Assembly (NCBI RefSeq): GCF_026151205.1
Contig: NC_087077.1
Location: forward strand, 1,424,001-1,488,000
DNA length: 64,000 nt
Direction of reading: 5' to 3'
Origin: Bolinopsis microptera
Lineage: Eukaryota > Ctenophora > Tentaculata > Lobata > Bolinopsidae
The translations under genes were made by a program, and so were the position numbers. Positions 1 through 11,900 of this stretch are shown piece after piece. How positions within the stretch are numbered: the stretch's first letter is position 1; each line of letters starts with the position of its first letter. The notes below the pieces were generated by a model. It did no database searches and had not been told where the DNA came from. It saw only the letters and a list, made by a program, of their open reading frames with translations.

Positions 1-896
1 ATGTAATGTTACATAATACCACAGCCATTACATACCCGAACTACACACCATATACCTGTATACCAGGTATGTAATGTGTGTCATGTTGAAAAGGAAGCAA
101 CACAAATACCTCAGAACAAGTGCTGAATCGTTGGATCTGTACTTCTGGAACCCGAACAAAAGTAGTAAGTAATTTTCATAAGTAGTAAGTAATGTTCATA
201 AGTAGAAAGTTATATGTATACCTTAGTGTTATTGTAGAAAAGACAGGCTTCCTCTCCAGACTGAACTATATTATGCTGTTATAATGGAACCATACATTAT
301 AACAGTATAACAACTACTCTCAGGTACATTATAGGGCTTATCCTTTAGTTTGAGAAGGTATTTTGGTTGCTTAGATTATATAGCTTAGGGTACTTATTTG
401 ATAATTATAGTTATTTGGCTATTAGTATTGTGTAATGTGTATGCGTGTTTGATGAAGCATTTCTAATGTTTCGTAGATATTAACATAGGCTCAATTTGCA
501 TATGAATATAGCTTGTATTATCAGAAATCAGTCGCCTTCAAACGTTGGAGTCTATCCGTTAGCATAATTAATTGCAATGCTTCGAGCTATGATAACAATC
601 ACCAATTAGGCGGACACCGAATTAATTCCAATACATACTGCGCGGAGTAATCTGTCTTTAGTAAATTGGTTTTACTCGCGATGGAAAACGTTAAATAACG
701 AAACTAGCACTGAAGTATAACGAAAGAAGAAGCACAGTTACAGACGAAGCACGAGATACTGTGCTGCTTGTGAAACAAAACTAGAAAACGAGCTTGTGCT
801 AGTTGTCATGCCTCTGCACCGTCACAATTAATTATTATTGTTGCTTTGACAAGGAGCCTGACCAAGCTTCCGTACCACTTCAGTTACGTCATCTCA
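1..896. other. AT-rich non-coding sequence
   Basis: I see no exon, RNA gene or element here. It should be either upstream flank or an intron of the TSC2 gene, because the first exon recognised downstream (2942) corresponds to roughly residue 300 of tuberin and the earlier exons are absent. Confidence 0.5.
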
Positions 897-2504
897 CATG
901 TTGCCGTCTAGCTGGGGTGCCGTCTAGCTGGGGTGCCGTCTAGCTGGGTTGCCGTCTAGCTGGGGTGCCGTCTAGCTGGGGTGCCGTCTAGCTGTGGTGC
1001 CGTCTAGCTGGGGTGCCGTCTAGCTGGGGTGCCGTCTAGCTGGGGTGCCGTCTAGCTGGGTTGCCGTCTAGCTGGGGTGCCGTCTAACTGGGGTGCCGTC
1101 TAGCTGGGGTGCCGTCTAGCTGGGGTGCCGTCTAGCTGGGGTGCCGTCTAACTGGGGTGCCGTCTAGCTGGGGTGCCGTCTAGCTGGGGTGCCGTCTAGC
1201 TGGGGTGCCGTCTAGCTGGGGTGCCGTCTAGCTGGGGTGCCGTCTAGCTGGGGTGCCGTCTAGCTGGGGTGCCGTCTAGCTGGGGTGCCGTCTAGCTGTG
1301 GTGCCGTCTAGCTGGGGTGCCGTCTAGCTGGGGTGCCGTCTAGCTGGGGTGCCGTCTAGCTGGGGTGCCGTCTAGCTGGGGTGCCGTCTAGCTGGGGTGC
1401 CGTCTAGCTGGGGTGCAGTCCAGCTGGGGTGCCGTCTAGCTGGGGTGCCGTCTAGCTGGGGTGCCGTCTAGCTGGGGTGCCGTCTATCTGGGGTGCCGTC
1501 TAGCTGGGGTGCCGTCTAGCTGGGGTGCCGTCTAGCTGGGGTGCCGTCTAGCTGGGGTGCCGTCTAGCTGGGGTGCCGTCTAGCTGTGGTGCCGTCTAGC
1601 TGGGGTGCCGTCTAGCTGGGGTGCCGTCTAGCTGGGGTGCCGTCTAGCTGGGGTGCCGTCTAGCTGGGGTGCCGTCTAGCTGGGGTGCCGTCTAGCTGGG
1701 GTGCCGTCTAGCTGGGGTGCCGTCTAGCTGTGGTGCCGTCTAGTTGTGGTGCCGTCTAGCTGTGGTGCCGTCTAGCTGGGGTGCCGTCTAGCTGTGGTGC
1801 CGTCTAGCTGTGGTGCCGTCTAGCTGGGGTGCCGTCTAGCTGGGGTGCCGTCTAGCTGGGGTGCCGTCTAGCTGTGGTGCCGTCTAGCTGGGGTGCCGTC
1901 TAGCTGGGGTGCCGTCTAGCTGGGGTGCCGTCTAGCTGGGGTGCCGTCTAGCTGGGGTGCCGTCTAGCTGGGGTGCCGTCTAGCTGGGGTGCCGTCTAGC
2001 TGGGGTGCCGTCTAGCTGGGGTGCCGTCTAGCTGGGGTGCCGTCTAGCTGGGGTGCCGTCTAGCTGGGGTGCCGTCTAGCTGGGGTGCCGTCTAGCTGGG
2101 GTGCCGTCTAGCTGGGGTGCCGTCTAGCTGGGGTGCCGTCTAGCTGGGGTGCCGTCTAGCTGGGGTGCCGTCTAGCTGTGGTGCCGTCTAGCTGGGGCGC
2201 CGTCTAGCTGGGGCGCCGTCTAGCTGTGGTGCCGTCTAGCTGGGGTGCCGTCTAGCTGTGGTGCCGTCTAGCTGGGGTGCCGTCTAGCTGGGGTGCCGTC
2301 TAGCTGGGGTGCCGTCTAGCTGTGGTGCCGTCTAGCTGGGGTGCCGTCTAGCTGGGGTGCCGTCTAGCTGGGGTGCCGTCTAGCTGGGGCGCCGTCTAGC
2401 TGTGGTGCCGTCTAGCTGGGGTGCCGTCTAGCTGTGGTGCCGTCTAGCTGGGGTGCCGTCTAGCTGGGGTGCCGTCTAGCTGGGGTGCCGTCTAGCTGGG
2501 GTGT
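897..2504. repeat. 16-bp minisatellite, about 100 copies
   Basis: The unit GTGCCGTCTAGCTGGG repeats head to tail for about 1.6 kb. Point variants are scattered (GGGG to GTGG, GGTG to GGCG, TAGCT to TAACT) and some recur in neighbouring groups around 1730-1870 and 2180-2460, as expected from local duplication. Every unit carries TAG in one frame, so it is not coding. It lies upstream of the first recognised TSC2 exon. Confidence 0.97.
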
Positions 2505-2941
2505 CAAGTGCCAGGAGCAAGAAACTTCCTGTTTATAGCTGGCAATACATCAAACAAGCTTAATCTACCAGCTTTTCACAGATCTCTAACACAAGCATTC
2601 GACAGAGAAATTAATGCTACTGGTGGTGTGACCCGTAATTAATGTCACTCCAAACCACGTGACATATGGTTAATATAACTGTGACACTGGGTCTCATGCT
2701 TTTAGACGATTATTCGTCAGACCACCAGATTACAGTGCATAATCATGGTTTGGGTACCGCTATAATTAATGAGATCTACGCAGAATTAATCATGAAAATT
2801 GCGCTCAGATGATCAAATCTCAGGTTTATTGGATTAAACCACAAAATCACGAAGGAAAATGCTGAAATGACCAAGTTAACCGCTAGATTACAACTCAATT
2901 GATAAATCTTGCTCGGAAATAACCATGAAATCTGCTCTCAG

Positions 2942-5900
2942 GTCATAAAATCCCGTCACGAACGTCTGGTGGTGGAGGTGTTGGAAAGTCTGAAGTTTTA
3001 CGTAAAGAATCACGGAGAGATAATGGAGCATCTTTCCTGGGACGCCATGTTGACGGTTATAGAAGACATTGTCAATCAGGTTATAATGGAGTAACATGTT
3101 TTGTGCTTATCGAACTGATTTTATGATAAGTTATATTTTATGATAAGTAATGGTTGTAACGAAATGGACATTGAATCCAAATACGATGCTTATTATAACT
3201 AATAATAAGTATCTTAGTAAATGTCCATTTCGTAACAACAAGGTATTGTGAGACGACGAATCGTATTACATGTATAATATCATATTAGTTAAATGAAGAT
3301 GGAGCGATTGTAAAACCCTCGCTTGCACACCGAACACCCAGTAAATAACTACTTTTAAAACTACTGACTCTAATCTGACCTCAAAATTCTACAATTCAAA
3401 TCATTCAAGTACAAAGGGAAGCAAATACCCAAAATTCGACGTACATGCATATATATATATATATCAGATCTATTTATAACAGGGACAAAAGGAAATCGCG
3501 GCATGTACGGAATCGCGATTTTTCCCATTATATGCGACAAATTTTATGTATAGTTTAATGTATAGTCTGTTAAAATTCGCGGTATCGCGATTTTTGGCCA
3601 AAATAATCGCGAAATCCTTTTGTCCCTGATTTATAACCTACGAAACAAAGCAAATAACGGTGGCTAACAATGCTGGGCAGAGTCACCTACATTAGCTTAT
3701 ATATCTGTTTTCTGAGTCCAGGGCCAGGACGCTAATGATATTAGCTGTACTCGTGTATCTGGTCATGCAATCACTCTCGTGACTTGCATACACTCAATAA
3801 TGGCACCTCGGTAATGACCATATTGTGTGTATATTAGGATAATTATGATTAATTATTTAAATGCTTTTGGTTTTTTCATAATTTTGAGTGCTTTATGATT
3901 CTGATGCAGATGATTGATGGACAATAAAGCTATTGTCTTTAACAAAAGCGGCATATTTGTATAACCCATTTAAAAACTACTTGAAGATTACATCGCACTA
4001 TCTATATAAATGTATAATATATCTTCAATTTTAAGGATTGAAAAGTATATCTCCAAAATTCACTTAAAAATTCACTAACCACTCCCACTGTCCTCAGCAA
4101 AGTGAGCAGAAGTTCCAGAACAAGCAAGTGCTAGTACCGCTGAACTCTCTGCTGAGCGAGGCTGAGCGGCTGTACAGTCACCCTGACTTTATTAATTGCA
4201 AGGATAGGTTCTACGATATCATAGAGCTCTGTGTAGACGTCCGACCGGTCAGTAAAGTGGGGGGCAGGGGCGGGGGGGGGGGGGGAGGCGGGGGGAGGGG
4301 TCTCCAGGGGGGAGGGGTCTCCAGGGGGGAGGGGGGGAGGGGGCCGGGGGGGATTGGTTAGAGCAAAAAGACTATGACTCTTAAGCAAACCGAAAACAAG
4401 ATATGCCAGTCTCACAAATATGTTTTTAAGTTTATTCAACATAATATTATGTCCTTTGTTTAACTAAGGCTTACCAAAGCCGTTCATAGACTTGTTAGCT
4501 TTGACTCTTTGATCTATTCTATTCTTAGACACCGTCATCACACATTACAGCTGTGTTGCTATAATTAGGCTAGAGGTTTGGGGTGGGGTGGCTCCTCAAT
4601 GTTTCTCTGCTGCTCTCGGCAATATGAATTTGTACTTGGTATTGCATGGCAAAGTAAGTTTTTTCTGGGCTTCATTAGCTAGTAGTATTGCAGCATGGTT
4701 TGTAATATAAGGGGGAATTTGACTAAATAAATATGTCATGCATTCTTGTAGATTCAAATTACTAACACTTACTAACTTTATAAATAACCGTACAGATACG
4801 GTTATTTATAAAGTATATTATATACGAAAACCCCCAAGATCGAGTCAATAAACAACCTGATGGAGAAGAAAGTGCGTCTGATAGTTCCAGGAGTACTAAA
4901 CTGGTCAGATAATCTGGTTCAGTTCATGGAAGACTTTTACTACACCACCAGGCCGGAGTGGATCAGGATGAACGCGCTAGAGAAGTGCTGGGATGTTGTG
5001 GACCAGTTCTATGAACTGTACGAGGTAAGTAGTATACTACTGATGAGGTACGGACAGGGATGTAGGAAGCAGGTGGGGGGGGGGGTACGGACAGGGGTGT
5101 AGGAAGCAGGTGGGGGGGGGGGGGGGGGGTACGGACAGGGGTGTAGGAAGCAGGTGGGGGGGGGGTACGGACAGGGGTGTAGGAAGCAGGGGGGAGGCAG
5201 GGGTACGGACAGGGGTGTAGGAAGCAGGGGGGAGGCAGGGGTACGGACAGGGGTGTAGGAAGCAGGGGGGGGGGGGGGTACGGACAGGGGTGTAGGAAGC
5301 AGGTGGGGGGGGGGGGGGTACGGACAGGGGTGTAGGAAGCAGGGGGGAAGGCAGGGGTACGGACAGGGGTGTAGGAAGCGGGGGGGGGGGAGGCAGGGGT
5401 ATGGACAGGGGTGTAGGAAGCGGGGGGGGAGGCAGGGGTACGGACAGGGGTGTAGGAAGCGGGGGGGGGGGGGGGGGCTCGGCTGGGGAGGGGGGGGGGG
5501 GGGGGCAGGGGTGTAGGAAGCGGGGGGGGGCAGGGGTACGGACAGGGGTGTAGGAAGCGGGGGGGGGGGGGGAGGAGGCAGGGGTACGGACCACCAGGGA
5601 ATGTCTTAATGAAGCTGATTGCTTGAAGTGTTTTATTCTGTATTTTGTTTCGAGTTGGAACTTATAGTAATTTTACTCAATGTTAGATGAATAAACCAGA
5701 ATTTGCTGCGAATTAAGCTATTCAGGTCCCAATATCTCCCCAGAAACTCCCCTGAAACTCCCCAGAAATGTCCCTGAAACTCCCCTGAAACTCCCCAGAA
5801 CTATTATAGCGCTTTGTAATAACAACTCCCCCCCCCCCCCCCCCCCCCGTTCAGGAGGAGTTATTAGAGAAAGTTGTGCTGAAAGTACTGCAGTTAGTAC

Positions 5901-8900
5901 ACAACGACCCCAACACAGCGGTGAGACACAGGGCTGTACAGTTCCTGGTCAGGTTGTGTTACAGGTGTTATTCAGACAAGTTCTACCACATTGTCAACAT
6001 CATTCTCAAGGTACGTAATCAGTTGATTAGTTGGTGATCAGCTAATTAGTTTAGGATCTTATGGTGAATGTTTAATTCAGATTTTTGGTCATTTTAAAGA
6101 TAACAGTATTTCTTATCTCTTGAGTTTGTCACGTGATATTGAAATGAAAGTGTTGAAGAGTAATGTTACACGTGTTACACTGTTAACAAGTTAAGTTAAC
6201 ACTACAGCTAATCGTGCAAAGTACGGTGTACACGCCGCCACATTACGGAATTCCGCGGTAACTTTATCTCTTCCTTAACTGTATACAGTTTACTAGTTTA
6301 GGTTACGTATTCCTCCCTGTACTTCTTGTATTGTTGTAGTGCGGCGATGTTAACTGTTATCAGCTGTTTTGTTAGGTGATATCAGTAGTTGTAGTGTGGC
6401 GATGTTAACTGTTATCAGCTGTTTTGTTAGGTGATATCAGTAGTTGTACTGTTATCAGCTGTTTTGTTAGGTGATATCAGTAGTTGTAGTGTTATCAGCT
6501 GTTTTGTTAGGTGATATCAGTAGTTGTGTTAACTGTTATCAGCTGTTTTGTTAGGTGATATCAGTAGTTGTGCAGCAAAACGAGGAGAACGAGAGTATAC
6601 TCATCTGTGATGAACTCATCAATCTCTTCCTGCACAAGGTACTTTTATTCATTGTACTAATTACTTGAATTAGCCAGCAATTAGCCAGCAATTAGCCACA
6701 AGACAGCACAGAGCGAACCTATATAATAACAAGGTTCACCAACTCACCAGGTTAGGTGAAACACAGTCTGTGGTTGACTGGGATTGGAAATCCCGCCGAG
6801 ACAGGGATTGCATCCAGCCAAGTACTGCGATATGGTCCAAGCCGGCGGGATCCGGAATTTTGATAAAATTTCATGATGAAAATCAATAAAATAAAATGAT
6901 TGTCAAATTAAAACAGAACATTAAAAAAAATACAATTTATGATAACGTCACAACTTTTTAGAAGAACCAAGTTTCAAATATCTAATGACTATTTAACTAA
7001 AATACACAGAATAAAGCCGACAGTATTGAACAGACACGCTGCAACTGCTCCTATAATTGTAGGAACTTCACTTGCTATTTAACTAAAATACACAGAATAA
7101 AGCCGACAGTATTGAACAGACACGCTGCAACTGCTCCTATAATTGTAGGAACTTCACTTGCTATTTAACTAAAATACACAGAATAAAGCCGACAGTATTG
7201 AACAGACACGCTGCAACTGCTCCTATAATTGTAGGAACTTCACTTGCTATTTAACTAAAATACACAGAATAAAGCCGACAGTATTGAACAGACACGCTGC
7301 AACTGCTCCTATAATTGTAGGAACTTCACTTGCTATTTAACTAAAATACACAGAATAAAGCCGACAGTATTAAACAGACACGCTGCAACTGCTCCTATAA
7401 TTGTAGGAACTTCACTTGCTATTTAACTAAAATACACAGAATAAAGCCGACAGTATTAAACAGACGCGCTGCAACTGCTCCTATAATTGTAGGAACTTCA
7501 CTTGCTATTTAACTAAAATACACAGAATAAAGCCGACAGTATTGAACAGACACGCTGCAACTGCTCCTATAATTGTAGGAACTTCACTTGCTATTTAACT
7601 AAAATACACAGAATAAAGCCGACAGTATTGAACAGACACGCTGCAACTGCTCCTATAATTGTAGGAACTTCACTTGCTATTTAACTAAAATACACAGAAT
7701 AAAGCCGACAGTATTGAACAGACACGCTGCAACTGCTCCTATAATTGTAGGAACTTCACTTGCTATTTAACTAAAATACACAGAATAAAGCCGACAGTAT
7801 TGAACAGACACGCTGCAACTGCTCCTATAATTGTAGGAACTTCACTTGCTATTTAACTAAAATACACAGAATAAAGCCGACAGTATTGAACAGACACGCT
7901 GCAACTGCTCCTATAATTGTAGGAACTTCACTTGCTATTTAACTAAAATACACAGAATAAAGCCGACAGTATTGAACAGACACGCTGCAACTGCTCCTAT
8001 AATTGTAGGAACTTCACTTGCTATTTAACTAAAATACACAGAATAAAGCCGACAGTATTGAACAGACACGCTGCAACTGCTCCTATAATTGTAGGAACTT
8101 CACTTGCTATTTAACTAAAATACACAGAATAAAGCCGACAGTATTGAACAGACACGCTGCAACTGCTCCTATAATTGTAGGAACTTCACTTGCTATTTAA
8201 CTAAAATACACAGAATAAAGCCGACAGTATTAAACAGACACGCTGCAACTGCTCCTATAATTGTAGGAACTTCACTTGCTATTTAACTAAAATACACAGA
8301 ATAAAGCCGACAGTATTAAACAGACACGCTGCAACTGCTCCTATAATTGTAGGAACTTCACTTGCTATTTAACTAAAATACACAGAATAAAGCCGACAGT
8401 ATTGAACAGACACGCTGCAACTGCTCCTATAATTGTAGGAACTTCACTTGCTATTTAACTAAATACACAGAATAAAGCCGACAGTATTGAACAGACACGC
8501 TGCAACTGCTCCTATAATTGTAGGAACTTCACTTGCTATTTAACTAAAATACACAGAATAAAGCCGACAGTATTAAACAGACACGCTGCAACTGCTCCTA
8601 TAATTGTAGGAACTTCACTTGCTATTTAACTAAAATACACAGAATAAAGCCGACAGTATTAAACAGACACGCTGCAACTGCTCCTATAATTGTAGGAACT
8701 TCACTTGCTATTTAACTAAAATACACAGAATAAAGCCGACAGTATTGAACAGACACGCTGCAACTGCTCCTATAATTGTAGGAACTTCACTTGCTATTTA
8801 ATTAAAATACACAGAATAAAGCCGACAGTATTGAACAGACACGCTGCAACTGCTCCTATAATTGTAGGAACTTCACTTGCTATTTAACTAAAATACACAG

Positions 8901-11900
8901 AATAAAGCCGACAGTATTGAACAGACACGCTGCAACTGCTCCTATAATTGTAGGAACTTCACTTGCTATTTAACTAAAATACACAGAATAAAGCCGACAG
9001 TATTAAACAGACACGCTGCAACTGCTCCTATAATTGTAGGAACTTCACTTGCTATTTAACTAAAATACACAGAATAAAGCCGACAGTATTGAACAGACAC
9101 GCTGCAACTGCTCCTATAATTGTAGGAACTTCACTTGCTATTTAACTAAAATACACAGAATAAAGCCGACAGTATTGAACAGACACGCTGCAACTGCTCC
9201 TATAATTGTAGGAACTTCACTTGCTATTTAACTAAAATACACAGAATAAAGCCGACAGTATTAAACAGACACGCTGCAACTGCTCCTATAATTGTAGGAA
9301 CTTCACTTGCTATTTAACTAAAATACACAGAATAAAGCCGACAGTATTGAACAGACACGCTGCAACTGCTCCTATAATTGTAGGAACTTCACTTGCTATT
9401 TAACTAAAATACACAGAATAAAGCCGACAGTATTAAACAGACACGCTGCAACTGCTCCTATAATTGTAGGAACTTCACTTGCTATTTAACTAAAATACAC
9501 AGAATAAAGCCGACAGTATTGAACAGACACGCTGCAACTGCTCCTATAATTGTAGGAACTTCACTTGCTATTTAACTAAAATACACAGAATAAAGCCGAC
9601 AGTATTAAACAGACACGCTGCAACTGCTCCTATAATTGTAGGAACTTCACTTGCTATTTAACTAAAATACACAGAATAAAGCCGACAGTATTAAACAGAC
9701 ACGCTGCAACTGCTCCTATAATTGTAGGAACTTCACTTGCTATTTAACTAAAATACACAGAATAAAGCCGACAGTATTGAACAGACACGCTGCAACTGCT
9801 CCTATAATTGTAGGAACTTCACTTGCTATTTAACTAAAATACACAGAATAAAGCCGACAGTATTGAACAGACACGCTGCAACTGCTCCTATAATTGTAGG
9901 AACTTCACTTGCTATTTAACTAAAATACACAGAATAAAGCCGACAGTATTGAACAGACACGCTGCAACTGCTCCTATAATTGTAGGAACTTCACTTGCTA
10001 TTTAACTAAAATACACAGAATAAAGCCGACAGTATTAAACAGACACGCTGCAACTGCTCCTATAATTGTAGGAACTTCACTTGCTATTTAACTAAAATAC
10101 ACAGAATAAAGCCGACAGTATTGAACAGACACGCTGCAACTGCTCCTATAATTGTAGGAACTTCACTTGCTATTTAACTAAAATACACAGAATAAAGCCG
10201 ACAGTATTGAACAGACACGCTGCAACTGCTCCTATAATTGTAGGAACTTCACTTGCTATTTAACTAAAATACACAGAATAAAGCCGACAGTATTAAACAG
10301 ACACGCTGCAACTGCTCCTATAATTGTAGGAACTTCACTTGCTATTTAACTAAAATACACAGAATAAAGCCGACAGTATTAAACAGACACGCTGCAACTG
10401 CTCCTATAATTGTAGGAACTTCACTTGCTATTTAACTAAAATACACAGAATAAAGCCGACAGTATTGAACAGACACGCTGCAACTGCTCCTATAATTGTA
10501 GGAACTTCACTTGCTATTTAACTAAAATACACAGAATAAAGCCGACAGTATTGAACAGACACGCTGCAACTGCTCCTATAATTGTAGGAACTTCACTTGC
10601 TATTTAACTAAAATACACAGAATAAAGCCGACAGTATTGAACAGACACGCTGCAACTGCTCCTATAATTGTAGGAACTTCACTTGCTATTTAACTAAAAT
10701 ACACAGAATAAAGCCGACAGTATTGAACAGACACGCTGCAACTGCTCCTATAATTGTAGGAATCTCACTTGCTCTAGTGACAACCAAACCACTGAGCACT
10801 ATTCCCACTGCTTGTGATATAGATACGGAGAAGTTGAAAACTGCTGTAGATCGCTCAGCCAAGTTTCCGTCAGTTTTCACGCCCCACATTTCATACAAAC
10901 TGAATTTACTCATAATGGCTATGTTTAAAACTGCTGCGTTACCAATTCCAATAAAAACAGACCCTATTTCGAAAGAAGCTGGGAAGGCTAGAAACTCTGT
11001 GGTAGATCCAAAAGCTAAAATCATCCCGATATACAGGAACACATTTCCAATTAACATCACAAAGTTGGGTCTTACCCTCCCGCCTGCTACAAAACCCAGA
11101 ACAATACTTGAGATAAAGGAGAACACCACCATTAATGAGTTGAATAACACGGCTGTACCCAGAGACTTCCCCGTGAACTCCTTGATTCTTGTTGGGATGG
11201 CAAACAGGAGTAGAACAAAAGCAGTGTTGTTCAAAAACGCTGCGATGTCAGGGACGAAGAACACTATTTGCTGGATCCTATTCGGCTTTTCTTTCAGAAT
11301 CTTTCCATTTGCGTTAGCTCCCATATTTTTCGACAATACTCGATTTGAACTTGCCCCAATCTTAATTTTTCTTTGCATTCTTCCAATAAACGGAAGAAAA
11401 AATATGGGGATGATGTCGAAAACAGCAATAGCGAATCCAGTGAGCAACCATCCCCCTGTAATGTAGAGTTGTGCCCCAACGTTAATTGAAATGATGTTTG
11501 CTAGATGCATCGATCCACTGATAATAACCATTAGTTTCTTCTTGTCCGCCAAAAACAGATCCACAATCTCTCCCTGAGATATTTACGATAGCAAATTTAA
11601 GTTTTTGTCTTTTATTTTACATTTTCTTTTTTTAATTAATTGATTTTTTAAAATTTAAATTTTCGTCTTTAATTAAATCTTTATTTTTTTGCGTGAATCA
11701 GATAATTACTAACGAAATTAAACTCACCTGTAACATCACAAAGAACAGCCCAACACAAACGCCCTGTAAAGCCCTGCTAACTCCAATAACAGTGAACACC
11801 AGCGTTCCTCCTGGGTCAGTTTCTACCATTGCATCTCCTGCAGCCATTACGAAGTAGCACAACATTCTTCCCGTTGTCAGGATTAAACACCTTTTTGTAA

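Noticed and set aside
5037-5594. Proline-rich 185-codon frame on the minus strand
   Set aside because: It is the complement of the G-rich minisatellite in TSC2 intron 3.
10723-11466. 247-codon plus-strand frame opposite the transporter
   Set aside because: Antisense shadow of the transporter's last exon; lacks any family resemblance.
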